This document shows positions 49,210-59,023 of a DNA stretch of 64,000 bases, in pieces (positions within the stretch are counted from its first letter, which is position 1; each line of letters begins with the position of its first letter). The position numbers were made by a program, and so were the translations under genes. The stretch spans positions 114,924 through 178,923 of the forward strand of contig CACFOR010000001.1 of assembly GCA_902567785.1 (NCBI GenBank), read 5' to 3'. The notes under the pieces were generated by a model. It made no database searches. It saw nothing but the letters and a program-made list of their open reading frames with translations, and had not been told where the DNA came from. Source of the DNA: an uncultured Pelagibacteraceae bacterium (GTDB lineage: Bacteria > Pseudomonadota > Alphaproteobacteria > Pelagibacterales > Pelagibacteraceae).

Positions 49210-49790
49210 AGTTTAAAATTTACAAATATGACAATGTAACAAGCAGTAATGATATTGCTATAGAATTAATTAAATCAAAAAAAAAGTTGTCTGGATGTGT
49301 ATGTGCAAAATTCCAAAGCAAAGGCAGAGGTAGGTATGGTAAAAAATGGATTTCAAAAAAAGGAAACTTATTTGCAACAATATTTTTTCATCTAGGAAAA
49401 AAATATCCAGTATTTAATGAATTTTCATTGATTAGTCCTATTATTGTTTCTGATGTAATTAAAAAAATTTGTACAGGTAGTAATATTAGCTTAAAATTTC
49501 CAAATGATATATTTTTGAACGGAAAAAAAGTTTGTGGAATATTACAAGAAAAGATTGTTTCCGAAGGAAAAAATTTCTTAATTATAGGAATAGGAATAAA
49601 TGTTATTTCTAGTCCCAATTTAAATGATAGATATAAAGCCACAAATATTTTTTCTGAAACTAATAAGAAAATAAATATAAACGAGATTGTCGATTTAATA
49701 ATATTTTCATATGAGAATTTTTTTAAAAAATTAAATTCTTATAACTATAAAAATTTTAAAAAAAGGGCAGATCTAATATCTGTTAACTAA
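49206..49790 (+). CDS. birA: Biotin--[acetyl-CoA carboxylase] ligase, minimal form
   Basis: Activates biotin and attaches it to AccB. The 194 residues hold only the catalytic domain: GRGRYGKKW at 40-48 (biotinyl-AMP loop), LFATIFFHL, LKFPNDIFLNGKKVCGILQE and IIGIGINV. The N-terminal DNA-binding domain of E. coli BirA is absent and the C-terminal domain is missing or very short, so it should not act as repressor. Place after nuoN is standard in alphaproteobacteria. Confidence 0.93.
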   Translation: MKFKIYKYDNVTSSNDIAIELIKSKKKLSGCVCAKFQSKGRGRYGKKWISKKGNLFATIFFHLGKKYPVFNEFSLISPIIVSDVIKKICTGSNISLKFPNDIFLNGKKVCGILQEKIVSEGKNFLIIGIGINVISSPNLNDRYKATNIFSETNKKININEIVDLIIFSYENFFKKLNSYNYKNFKKRADLISVN

Positions 49791-49798
49791 ATAGTAGG

Positions 49799-50575
49799 AT
49801 GAACATAATTATTGGAGATATAGGAAATACAATAACTAAAATTTGTTTAATTGAAAAAAATAATTTTAAGTTAAAGAAAATAATTTTTTTTAATAGCAAA
49901 AATATTCAATCAAATTTTTTTTTAAAAAAAAAGTTAAACCATATTATCAAAGGTAAATTAATAAATAAAAAAGCTTTATTTTCTAGTGTTGTTCCTAAAT
50001 ATGAAAACTTACTAAAAAGATATCTTAATAAATTTCATAAAATCAAATTAATAGAAATTAAAGATAAAAAAATAAGAAAAATAATTAAAATTAATTTAAA
50101 AAATAAAAATCAAATTGGATCTGATAGAATAGCGAATGCAGTTGGAGTTTATAAAAAATACAAAAATAATTGTATAGTTGTAGATTTTGGTACCGCAACT
50201 ACTTTTGATGTTGTTACTAAAAATGGAATTTATAATGGTGGGATTATTGCCCCAGGAGTAAATCTTTCAATTAAAAGTTTATCGAAATCAGCAGACCAAA
50301 TACCTTTATTTTCAATTAAAAAACAAAAAAAAATAATAGGGAAAAATACCATGGAAGCTTTACGTTCTGGTTTTTATTGGGGATATTCAGGTTTGATTAG
50401 TAATATTATTTTAAAAATTCAGAAAGAAACTAAAAAAAAATATAAAATTATTTTTACAGGTGGTTATGCTGCCTTATTTAAAACTTCAATAATGCAAACT
50501 TTTGCTATAGATAGGAATATAACAATTAAGGGAATTATTGAAATTTTTAAGGAAAATAAAAAGCATTTAAATTAA
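49799..50575 (+). CDS. coaX: Type III pantothenate kinase
   Basis: First step of coenzyme A synthesis. 258 residues; GDIGNTITKICL is the phosphate-binding P-loop of the ASKHA fold, GSDRIANAVGVYKKY the pantothenate region, and VVDFGTATTFDVV plus GGIIAPGVNLSIKSL the remaining marks. Very Lys/Asn-rich, as expected for this genome. Stop overlaps the rnj ATG. Confidence 0.94.
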   Translation: MNIIIGDIGNTITKICLIEKNNFKLKKIIFFNSKNIQSNFFLKKKLNHIIKGKLINKKALFSSVVPKYENLLKRYLNKFHKIKLIEIKDKKIRKIIKINLKNKNQIGSDRIANAVGVYKKYKNNCIVVDFGTATTFDVVTKNGIYNGGIIAPGVNLSIKSLSKSADQIPLFSIKKQKKIIGKNTMEALRSGFYWGYSGLISNIILKIQKETKKKYKIIFTGGYAALFKTSIMQTFAIDRNITIKGIIEIFKENKKHLN

Positions 50576-52239
50576 TGAAAAAAGAAGAATTTATTTTTTG
50601 TCCTTTGGGAGGTTCCGGCGAAATAGGAATGAATATGAATCTGTTTGCATATGGTAATCCTGAAAATCGTAAATGGATTATAGTAGACATAGGAGTTACT
50701 TTTGCAGATGATACAATTCCTGGAATTGATTTAATTTATCCTGACCCTGGATTTATAGTTGATAAAAAAGATGATTTGCTTGGTTTGGTTTTAACGCATG
50801 CTCATGAAGATCATATAGGAGCAATAGCACATATATGGCCAAAATTACTTTGTAATATTTACGCAACTCCATTTACAAGTGTTTTGATACAAGAAAAATT
50901 TAAAGAAAAAAAAATAAATATAGGAGATAAATTAAAAATTATTGAGCTTAATGGTAAAGTTCAGTTAGGCCCATTTAATATAGAATTCGTTACTTTAACT
51001 CATTCAATATTAGAACCCAATGGTTTAAGTATACAGACACCAGCCGGAACGGTTTTGCATACAGGAGATTGGAAATGTGACCCAAATCCTTTGATTGGTG
51101 AAACAATTAATGAAAAAAAATTAAGACAGATTGGAGAAAAGGGAGTTTTGGCTATGATTTGCGATTCAACCAACGTGTTTAGTCCAGGTAGAGCTGGATC
51201 TGAATTAGATGTTAGAAAAAATTTGTTAAAAATAATGGAAAGCAAACAAAAAAGAATAATCGTTACATCATTTGCGTCAAATGTAGCAAGAATGGAAAGT
51301 ATTTTTTATTGCGCTGAAAAAATTGGTAGAAAAATATCATTGGTAGGTAGATCCATGCATAGAATTTACAAGGCAGCAAAACAGTGTGGGTATTTAAAAA
51401 ATTTGATTGACCCCACGGATCCCAGAGAAGCTAAAAAAATTTCTAGAGAAAAAATTGTATATTTGTGTACAGGTAGCCAAGGAGAACCTAATGGTGCAAT
51501 GATGAGAATTTCAAATTATATTCATCCTGATGTAATCATTGAATCAGGTGATACAGTAATTTTCTCATCCAAAATAATTCCTGGTAATGAAAAGAAACTA
51601 TATAAATTGCATAATCAATTAGTAAAAAATGAAATAGAAGTTGTTTCTGAAGAAAATGAATTTGTTCATGTGTCAGGGCATCCAAACAGAGAAGATTTAA
51701 AAGATATGTATAACTGGGTAAAACCCAAATCCGTTATACCGGTCCATGGAGAACATAGGCATATGATTGAACATATTAATTTTGCAAAAGAAATGCAGGT
51801 TCCTTATCCTGTTCAAGTCGAAAATGGCGACATTGTTCTATTATATCCAGGAAATAAACCTGAAGTTATAGACAAGGCACCAGTAGGAAGAATATTTGTT
51901 GATGGAAACATAAGCGTAGGAGAAGAATCTAAATCTATTAAAGAAAGAAGAAATATTTCTTTCAATGGATTTTTAGAAATTACAATTATAGTTAATGATA
52001 TTGGAGCAATAGTAAAAAAACCCATAATTTCGTTTAAGGGAATACCGAGCCATGAAGAAAATAGCGATTTTATTTTTGAACTTGAAGATAAAATACAAGA
52101 TATATGTAAAACTTTTTCATTAAAAAACTCAAATCAAGAACAAAATTTAATAGAAGCACTCAGAATCAATTGCAGAAAAACTATTAAAGAAAAGACTGGA
52201 AAAAGGCCTTATACGAACGTAAATTTAGTAAGGATTTAA
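50575..52239 (+). CDS. rnj: Ribonuclease J
   Basis: Metallo-beta-lactamase/beta-CASP RNase with endo- and 5'-exonuclease activity. 554 residues; THAHEDHIGA at 74-83 is the metal site, HTGDWKCDPNP and MICDSTNV follow, CTGSQGEPNGAMMRI belongs to the beta-CASP domain and VHVSGHPNREDL to the last metal motif. Together with the RNase E/G this gives the cell both decay routes, the usual case in alphaproteobacteria. Confidence 0.95.
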   Translation: MKKEEFIFCPLGGSGEIGMNMNLFAYGNPENRKWIIVDIGVTFADDTIPGIDLIYPDPGFIVDKKDDLLGLVLTHAHEDHIGAIAHIWPKLLCNIYATPFTSVLIQEKFKEKKINIGDKLKIIELNGKVQLGPFNIEFVTLTHSILEPNGLSIQTPAGTVLHTGDWKCDPNPLIGETINEKKLRQIGEKGVLAMICDSTNVFSPGRAGSELDVRKNLLKIMESKQKRIIVTSFASNVARMESIFYCAEKIGRKISLVGRSMHRIYKAAKQCGYLKNLIDPTDPREAKKISREKIVYLCTGSQGEPNGAMMRISNYIHPDVIIESGDTVIFSSKIIPGNEKKLYKLHNQLVKNEIEVVSEENEFVHVSGHPNREDLKDMYNWVKPKSVIPVHGEHRHMIEHINFAKEMQVPYPVQVENGDIVLLYPGNKPEVIDKAPVGRIFVDGNISVGEESKSIKERRNISFNGFLEITIIVNDIGAIVKKPIISFKGIPSHEENSDFIFELEDKIQDICKTFSLKNSNQEQNLIEALRINCRKTIKEKTGKRPYTNVNLVRI

Positions 52240-52251
52240 AAGATAGCATTT

Positions 52252-53574
52252 ATGTATTTATCAAAATTATTTATTCCTTTATTAAAAGAAACACCATCTG
52301 AGGCAAAAATTAAATCACACCAACTCATGTTAAGGACAGGAATGATTAAGCAATCTTCCACAGGAATTTACTCCTGGTTACCTCTTGGTTTTAAGATAAT
52401 GAAAAAAATAGAAAAGATTGTTAGAGAGGAACAAAATCATATTGGAGCACAAGAGTTATTGATGCCGACAATACAATCCGCCAATATATGGAAAGAAAGT
52501 GGCAGGTATGATGATTATGGAGAAGAAATGTTAAGAATAAAAGACCGACAAGGTAGAGAGATGCTCTATGGGCCTACTAATGAAGAGTTAATAACTGAAA
52601 TATTTAGAGCAAGCGTAAAATCATACAAATCACTTCCTCAACTTTTATATCATATTCAATGGAAATTTCGTGACGAACTACGACCAAGATTTGGTGTAAT
52701 GAGATGCAAAGAATTCTTTATGAAGGATGCATATTCTTTTGATGTAAATGATGTAGAAGCAGGAAAATCATATAATAAAATGTTTTTTGCTTATCTAAAA
52801 ACTTTTAAAAGATTGGGACTTACCGCTATACCAATGAGAGCAGAAACTGGTCCAATCGGAGGAGATCTTTCTCACGAATTTGTTATTTTGGCTGAAACTG
52901 GTGAGAGTAAAATTTATTCAGACAAAAGAATCTTTGATACAGATATAAGTAAGTACACTGGAGATGATGATTCTATTAATGAACTAAGAAAAAAATATGG
53001 AGAATTTTATTCAGTTACTGATGAAAAATTTAATAAAGAGGATTTTGAGAAAAAAGTAAAAAAAGAAAATCAATTAGTTACAAAAGGAATTGAAGTAGGT
53101 CATATTTTTTATTTTGGTGACAAATATTCTAAACCTTTGAAATGTGCAGTAGATTTACAAGATGGAAAAAAAGTTTATGTTAAAATGGGTTCCTACGGAA
53201 TCGGTGTGTCCAGATTAGTAGCTGCAATAATAGAAGCTAAATTTATTAACAATGTAATGAAATGGCCAAATTCAGTCACACCTTATGAAGTTGCAATAAT
53301 ACCTAGTTTGCAAAAAAATGATAAATCAAATTATACAAAGGCAGAAAAAGCTTATAACTTTTTAAAAAAGAATAATATTGATGTGATTTTTGATGATACA
53401 GACGAGCATCTGTCAGCAAAATTTAAAAAATTTGATCTAATTGGTATACCATATCAAATTATATTGGGTTCAAAATCCACTCATGATAAATTTGAATTTA
53501 AAGAAGTTAATGGTAAAACTGAAAGCTTAACTTTAGAAGAAATTAAAAATAAACTAACTAATATAAAAAATTAA
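52252..53574 (+). CDS. proS: Proline--tRNA ligase, short alphaproteobacterial type
   Basis: Class II synthetase for tRNA-Pro. The 440 residues lack the editing insertion of E. coli ProRS, as in other alphaproteobacteria and mitochondria. TGIYSWLPLGFKIMKKIE (motif 1), FRDELRPRFGVMRCKEFFMKDAYSF (motif 2, in parts) and GSYGIGVSRLVAA (motif 3) are clear. The missing INS domain makes trans-editing proteins of the YbaK type relevant; the one in this window is frameshifted. Confidence 0.96.
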   Translation: MYLSKLFIPLLKETPSEAKIKSHQLMLRTGMIKQSSTGIYSWLPLGFKIMKKIEKIVREEQNHIGAQELLMPTIQSANIWKESGRYDDYGEEMLRIKDRQGREMLYGPTNEELITEIFRASVKSYKSLPQLLYHIQWKFRDELRPRFGVMRCKEFFMKDAYSFDVNDVEAGKSYNKMFFAYLKTFKRLGLTAIPMRAETGPIGGDLSHEFVILAETGESKIYSDKRIFDTDISKYTGDDDSINELRKKYGEFYSVTDEKFNKEDFEKKVKKENQLVTKGIEVGHIFYFGDKYSKPLKCAVDLQDGKKVYVKMGSYGIGVSRLVAAIIEAKFINNVMKWPNSVTPYEVAIIPSLQKNDKSNYTKAEKAYNFLKKNNIDVIFDDTDEHLSAKFKKFDLIGIPYQIILGSKSTHDKFEFKEVNGKTESLTLEEIKNKLTNIKN

Positions 53575-53575
53575 A

Positions 53576-54811
53576 TTGATTTCAAAAATTGAGCAAAAAA
53601 TTGCCTTTAGATATTTAAAACCTAAAAAAAAGGAAGGTTTCTTAAAAATTATTTCAATTTTTTCTTTTACAGGAATTGCACTTGGCGTAGCCATTTTGAT
53701 TATTGTTATGTCAGTTATGGATGGTTTTAGAGCAGAATTAATTAGTAAAATTTTGGGATTTAATCCTCATATTATTGTAAAGCCTTATGATCGAGAAATT
53801 GATAAAAACGATCTCATAAATCTTGATTCATTAAAAAATCAAATATCCGAAACGGCATTTACTTTTAGTGGAGAAGGAATTTTAATTAATAGAGAAAATA
53901 CCAAGGGTATATTGATTCGATCCTATGTTAATGATGATATTCATAAAATTGATTTAATTAACCAAGGAATTATCGAGGGGTCTTTGCGATCTTTTAATAA
54001 AGATACAATCTCAATTGGAAAAGAATTGGCTATATCTTCAAACTTATCTGTTGGTGATCAAATCACTTTAATGTCGACATCAAATTTACAAACTCCATTT
54101 GGTGATTTGCCTACGCAGGATAAATTTAAAATTTCTTCAATATTTAGTACTGGATTAGCAGAGTTTGATCAAAACGTAATTTTCATGCCATTTCAAAATG
54201 CTAATTCTTTATTTGAGCTATCAAGTATGGATATAAATTTAGAAATATTTCTAAATAAACCTGAGCAAGCTGAAATAGTAAAAGAAAAAATAGAAAAATT
54301 ATTTATTAATCATTATGTTTACTCATGGGCTGATCTAAACAAGTCATTCTTTGCTGCTTTAAAAGTTGAAAGAAATGTTATGTTTATTATTCTGACATTG
54401 ATCATAATAGTAGCGGCTTTTAATATAATATCAGGATTAACAATTTTAGTTAAAAATAAAACAAAAGAAATAGCAATATTGAGAACTTTGGGAATTAGTA
54501 AAAAATCTATAGCAAAAATTTTTTTTCTTACAGGTTTCACAATAGGTTTGTTAGCTACTATTACCGGTGTAACATTTGGTATATTATTTTCGTACTATAT
54601 AGAGGATATAAGAGTTTTAATTACGACAATATTTAATGTGAGATTATTTCCTGAAGAAATATATTTTTTAAGCCAAATGCCTTCCGAAATAAATTATAAA
54701 TATGTACTTATTATTTCTTTATTCTCACTGATAATAACTTTTTTGGCTACAATCTTTCCTTCTTTATCAGCAGCAAAATTAGATCCTATAAAGGCTTTAA
54801 AATATGAATAA
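53576..54811 (+). CDS. lolC: Lipoprotein-releasing ABC transporter permease LolC/E
   Basis: Inner-membrane permease that extracts mature lipoproteins for transfer to LolA. 411 residues from a TTG start 1 bp after proS; IEQKIAFRYLKPKKKEGFLKIISIFSFTGIALGVA is the family N-terminus. Four membrane segments (about 24-46 and three after 265) enclose a periplasmic domain. TKEIAILRTLGISKKSI is the coupling helix for LolD. Overlaps lolD by 8 bp. One permease gene suggests a homodimer in place of LolC+LolE. Confidence 0.93.
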   Translation: MISKIEQKIAFRYLKPKKKEGFLKIISIFSFTGIALGVAILIIVMSVMDGFRAELISKILGFNPHIIVKPYDREIDKNDLINLDSLKNQISETAFTFSGEGILINRENTKGILIRSYVNDDIHKIDLINQGIIEGSLRSFNKDTISIGKELAISSNLSVGDQITLMSTSNLQTPFGDLPTQDKFKISSIFSTGLAEFDQNVIFMPFQNANSLFELSSMDINLEIFLNKPEQAEIVKEKIEKLFINHYVYSWADLNKSFFAALKVERNVMFIILTLIIIVAAFNIISGLTILVKNKTKEIAILRTLGISKKSIAKIFFLTGFTIGLLATITGVTFGILFSYYIEDIRVLITTIFNVRLFPEEIYFLSQMPSEINYKYVLIISLFSLIITFLATIFPSLSAAKLDPIKALKYE

Positions 54812-55487
54812 TGAAATAATTAGACTTTCAAATATATCAAAAAAATATGTTTCAGCAGATAAAAATATTATTGTTTTAAAAAAAATTAATTTAAAAATTA
54901 ATAAAGGTGAATTGATTTCACTTACGGGACCATCTGGTTCAGGAAAATCAACTTTGCTACATATTATAGCTTTATTAGATTTGCCTTCATCCGGTGAAGT
55001 TTTTTTTAAAAAAAAAAATTTTTCTAAATCTAATGATAATGAGAAAGATTTGGTGAGAAAAAAAGGTATATCAATAATATATCAACAAAATAATTTACTT
55101 AGTGATTTTACTGCTTTAGAAAATGTAATAATACCTTTGGTCAACAATGGTTTTTCTTGGAGTGAATCAAATAATAAGGCTAAAGAAACTCTTTCTTTAG
55201 TAAATTTAAAAGATCGACTTAATCACTTTCCAAGCGAACTATCAGGAGGAGAACAACAAAGGGTTGCAGTAGCTCGTGCTTTAGTAACAGAACCAGATTT
55301 AATTTTAGCCGATGAACCAACGGGAAGCCTAGATAGAAAAACATCTAATGAAATATTTTCATTATTTTTAAAATTAAAATCAAAAAAAAGAGCAATATTT
55401 TATGCAACTCATAATAGAGAATTATCAAACAGAGCAGACTACAAGTTAAATATTTTAGATGGTAATATAACTAGAAGTAATGAATGA
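54804..55487 (+). CDS. lolD: Lipoprotein-releasing ABC transporter ATPase
   Basis: 227 residue ABC ATPase energising the Lol complex. Walker [10 protein letters not shown] at 42-50, Q-loop [20 protein letters not shown], signature [15 protein letters not shown] and Walker [13 protein letters not shown]. Overlaps dnaE by 8 bp. Confidence 0.95.
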   Translation: MNNEIIRLSNISKKYVSADKNIIVLKKINLKINKGELISLTGPSGSGKSTLLHIIALLDLPSSGEVFFKKKNFSKSNDNEKDLVRKKGISIIYQQNNLLSDFTALENVIIPLVNNGFSWSESNNKAKETLSLVNLKDRLNHFPSELSGGEQQRVAVARALVTEPDLILADEPTGSLDRKTSNEIFSLFLKLKSKKRAIFYATHNRELSNRADYKLNILDGNITRSNE

Positions 55488-58400
55488 ACTTGTTAAGAAA
55501 GAATTTAACCATCTAAAGATTCATAGCCAATATTCAATTTGCGAAGGAGCATTAAGAATAAAAGATCTCGCAAAATATTGTAAAGAAAATAAAATTAAAG
55601 CAATAGGTTTATGCGATACTAATAATTTATGTGGAGCTTTAGAATTTTCGGAATTGATTGCTAAATCAAAAACGCAACCAATTATAGGAACTCAGATTAA
55701 TATTAATTATAAAGGTAATCTGGGAAAAATTCCTTTATTTGCTAAGGATTTAGAGGGATATAAAAATTTAATAAAATTATCATCAAAATCATTTCTAGAA
55801 ATTACTGATAATGAGGAGCCTCATTGCAAAATTGAAGATCTAGAATCTAATAATAAAGGTATAATTTTACTTTCAGGGTCTCTTGACGGATTGATAGGAA
55901 AATTATTTTTTAAAAATCTTACAGATCAAATTAATTTACTGCTCAAAAGATTTCAAAAAATCTTTAAAGAAAATTTTTATCTTGAAATTCAAAGACATCA
56001 TGATAATGGAGAAAAAACATTTGAAAATTTTTTACTAGATATTTCGGAAAAATTAAATTTACCATTAATAGCTACTCAAGAAGTATTTTATCTTGATAAA
56101 AATATGCACGAAGCCCACGACGCATACTTGTGTATTGGCGAAAAAACTTATGTAAATTCAAAAGATAGGAAAAAATATACTGATTCACATTATTTAAAAA
56201 GTGCCGAAGAAATGTATGAACTATTTAAAGACATCCCTGAAGCTTTAGAGAATAATATTAATTTTCCATATAGAATATCTTACAGACCCAAAAATTCGGC
56301 ACCAATTCTTCCAAATATACAGACCAGCAAAGTTAAAAATGTAGATGAATTATTAATAAAAGATTCATTTGAAGGTTTAAATGAAAAATTGCAAGAATAT
56401 GTCTTTTCAGAAATTGCAAGTAAGGATAAAGAAAATCTTAAAAAAAAATATATTGAAAGACTAAATCATGAAATTAAAATAATTTCAAAAATGAAATATG
56501 CTAGTTATTTTTTGATTGTAGCTGACTATATCAAATGGGCAAAAAAAAATAATATACCTGTGGGACCTGGCAGAGGATCGGGAGCAGGATCTCTTGTTGC
56601 TTGGGCTTTATCTATAACGGATATAGATCCAATTAAGTTTGATTTAATTTTTGAGAGATTTTTAAATCCTGATAGAATTTCAATGCCAGATTTTGATATA
56701 GATTTTTGTGAAGAAAAAAGAGATCAAGTTTTAGAATATTTAAAAAAAAAATATGGAAAAGGTGTAGCCCATATAATTACTTTTGGAAAATTAAAAGCAA
56801 GAATGGCCTTCAGAGATATTGGTAGAGTTTTGGGTTTACCTTATGGATATGTAGATACTTTATGCAAAATGATCCCATTTGATCCATCTAGACCCATTGA
56901 TTTAGAAAAAGCTATAGCTCAAGAGCCAAGGATACAAAAAGAAGAACAAAAAGATCCTAGAGTAAAAAAACTAGTAGAAATTTCAAAAAAATTAGAAGGA
57001 CTTAATAGAAACATGGCAACTCATGCAGCAGGAGTAGTAATTCCTGAAGAAAAATTAGCTGAACTGGTTCCTATGTATAAAGATCCTACTTCTGATTCAC
57101 TTTTGCCATCAACACAATTTGATATGTATGCATCGGAAAATGCTGGATTAGTAAAATTTGATTTACTTGGCCTGAAAACTTTAACAGTAATAAATAAAAC
57201 AATATCACTTTTAAAAGACAAAAAAATTGAATTAGATATTAATAAAATTAAACTTAATGATAAAAAAATTTTTGAATTATTAAGTTTGGGTCATACAGTT
57301 GGTTTATTTCAATTGGAAAGCGCTGGTATGAGAGATGCTTTAGTAAACATGAAACCAAATAAGTTTGAAGATATTATTGCTTTAGTCGCGTTGTACAGGC
57401 CAGGTCCAATGAGTAATATTCCTATTTATAATCAATGTAAACATGGAGTAAAAGAACCCGATTATTTACATCCTAAACTAAAAAAAATATTAGAACCTAC
57501 CTATGGAGTAATTATTTATCAGGAGCAGGTAATGCAGATAGCTCAAGAATTATCTGGATTTTCCGCAGGTGAAGCAGATATTTTAAGAAGAGCAATGGGA
57601 AAAAAGAAAAGGGTAGAATTAGAAAAACAAAAGGAAAGATTTGTAAATGGGGCTGCAAAGAATGGTATACCAAAAGATAAATCAACTTTTATATTTAAAA
57701 AAATAGAACCATTTGCTGAGTATGGATTTAACAAAAGTCATGCAGCTGCTTATGCAATGATAGCTTATCAAACAGCTTATTTAAAAACTTACTATCCTAA
57801 TGAATTTATTGCGGCTTCAATGTCTAATGAGCTATCAAACACAGACAAATTAAGCGAATTTTTTGAAGAATTAAAAAGATTAAATATTCAAGTTCAGTCC
57901 CCCTGTGTTAACGAATGTTATGCTGACTTTATTCCAAAAGAAAATACTTTGTTCTATGCTCTCGGTGCAATTAAAAACGTCGGTTATGAAGCTATTAATC
58001 AATTAGTACAAGAAAGAGAAAAAAATGGAAAATTTAAATCTATAAGTGATTTTATAAATAGAGTTAATCCAAAAAATATTAACAAACTTCAACTAGAGGG
58101 GTTAGTGAGAGCTGGAGCTTTTGATTCAATTTTCAAGAACAGAAAGGTACTTTTTAAAAATATTCCAAATATTATACAAAATTCAAAGACTATATTTGAA
58201 AATAAAATCCAAAACCAAACCAGTCTATTTACTGAAGAAGGACAAAAAGTTTCATATTTAATACAAGACAAAAATACCTCTGGTTGGTCAAGAAGCGAAA
58301 CTTTGTCAAAAGAGTTTGAGTCAATTGGTTTTTATATATCGGATCATCCTTTAAAAGATTACGAAGAATTACTTAAACAATATAAGGTGAAATCATTTAA

Positions 58401-58902
58401 AGATTTTGAGGAGACTTCCTGCGAGGAGGCTTCAGTAGCTGGAACTGTTATGTCTGTTAAAGAAAAAAAAACAATCAGTGGCAATAGATTTGCTATAGTT
58501 AAGTTTAGTGATTTAAGCAAAGTTTATGAACTTTTTTTATTTTCAGAAATTTTAGAAAAAAACAAAGAAGATTTAAAAGAAGGAGAATCTTTCTTAATTA
58601 CAATTATAAAAGATAAAGAACACCAGGAGAATCGCTTTAGGAGGATAAATGTTAGACAAATCTTAAGCTTTAATAAAATAACCAAATTTAATTATGATAA
58701 AGTACAAATAGACTTAAATAATTTTTATGATCTGGAAAAATTAAATAAAGTAATTGATAAAAAAGGAGAAACCAAAATAAAAATTTCAGTATTTGACGAT
58801 GATAAAAATTATTTGTTTGAGTTAAAAAACAAAAGAAAATTTGATTACGAAACTCTGAAAAGCTTAAATAACCAGCCTTATATAAAGAAAATAAGCTTTT
58901 AA
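55480..58902 (+). CDS. dnaE: DNA polymerase III alpha subunit
   Basis: Replicative polymerase of 1140 residues, the normal size. The N-terminal PHP domain starts HLKIHSQYSICEGALR; PGRGSGAGSLVAWAL and PDFDIDFCE (Asp404, 406, 408) belong to the palm with catalytic aspartates. YQEQVMQIAQELSGFSAGEAD and GFNKSHAAAYAMIAYQTAYLK are in the fingers. The OB domain near the C-terminus (VAGTVMSVKEKKT) and a degenerate tail follow. The internal clamp-binding motif is likely QTSLF near 930. Confidence 0.97.
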   Translation: MNELVKKEFNHLKIHSQYSICEGALRIKDLAKYCKENKIKAIGLCDTNNLCGALEFSELIAKSKTQPIIGTQININYKGNLGKIPLFAKDLEGYKNLIKLSSKSFLEITDNEEPHCKIEDLESNNKGIILLSGSLDGLIGKLFFKNLTDQINLLLKRFQKIFKENFYLEIQRHHDNGEKTFENFLLDISEKLNLPLIATQEVFYLDKNMHEAHDAYLCIGEKTYVNSKDRKKYTDSHYLKSAEEMYELFKDIPEALENNINFPYRISYRPKNSAPILPNIQTSKVKNVDELLIKDSFEGLNEKLQEYVFSEIASKDKENLKKKYIERLNHEIKIISKMKYASYFLIVADYIKWAKKNNIPVGPGRGSGAGSLVAWALSITDIDPIKFDLIFERFLNPDRISMPDFDIDFCEEKRDQVLEYLKKKYGKGVAHIITFGKLKARMAFRDIGRVLGLPYGYVDTLCKMIPFDPSRPIDLEKAIAQEPRIQKEEQKDPRVKKLVEISKKLEGLNRNMATHAAGVVIPEEKLAELVPMYKDPTSDSLLPSTQFDMYASENAGLVKFDLLGLKTLTVINKTISLLKDKKIELDINKIKLNDKKIFELLSLGHTVGLFQLESAGMRDALVNMKPNKFEDIIALVALYRPGPMSNIPIYNQCKHGVKEPDYLHPKLKKILEPTYGVIIYQEQVMQIAQELSGFSAGEADILRRAMGKKKRVELEKQKERFVNGAAKNGIPKDKSTFIFKKIEPFAEYGFNKSHAAAYAMIAYQTAYLKTYYPNEFIAASMSNELSNTDKLSEFFEELKRLNIQVQSPCVNECYADFIPKENTLFYALGAIKNVGYEAINQLVQEREKNGKFKSISDFINRVNPKNINKLQLEGLVRAGAFDSIFKNRKVLFKNIPNIIQNSKTIFENKIQNQTSLFTEEGQKVSYLIQDKNTSGWSRSETLSKEFESIGFYISDHPLKDYEELLKQYKVKSFKDFEETSCEEASVAGTVMSVKEKKTISGNRFAIVKFSDLSKVYELFLFSEILEKNKEDLKEGESFLITIIKDKEHQENRFRRINVRQILSFNKITKFNYDKVQIDLNNFYDLEKLNKVIDKKGETKIKISVFDDDKNYLFELKNKRKFDYETLKSLNNQPYIKKISF

Positions 58903-58908
58903 TTCTTA

Positions 58909-58937
58909 TTGAACTTTACTTATTAAGATTGTAAAAC
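58909..58937 (+). promoter_or_regulatory. Candidate rpsB promoter
   Basis: TTGAAC, 17 bp, TAAAAC; both hexamers match 4 of 6 consensus bases with ideal spacing. Transcription would begin near 58944, just ahead of the structured leader. Confidence 0.4.
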
Positions 58938-58950
58938 ATCACAATTAAAT

Positions 58951-59023
58951 ACGCACACAATTTTTGGTCGTGAGACCTCCGGTCCTTAAGTGGAAAGAAT
59001 TGTGGAGGAATAACCGGGAAACT
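58951..59023 (+). ncRNA. Structured rpsB (S2) leader, likely autoregulatory
   Basis: This 73-base region is clearly more GC-rich than its surroundings. GGTC-GTGA-GACC (58966-58977) is a hairpin with a GNRA loop. CACAATTTTT (58956-58965) pairs with AAGAATTGTG (58995-59004), one G-U. CCTCC (58976-58980) can pair with the Shine-Dalgarno GGAGG (59004-59008), and CCGGT (58979-58983) with ACCGG (59013-59017). These pairings interleave, so a pseudoknot or two competing states is likely. A conserved cis-regulatory element before ribosomal protein S2 genes has been described in Pelagibacter; this is very probably the same element. Free S2 would then repress rpsB-tsf translation. Confidence 0.75.

Noticed and set aside
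58964-59023. 20 residue N-terminal extension of S2 in the ORF track
   Set aside because: It translates the structured leader and the ribosome-binding site; S2 homologs start at MKLPSVTIKNLLEAG.
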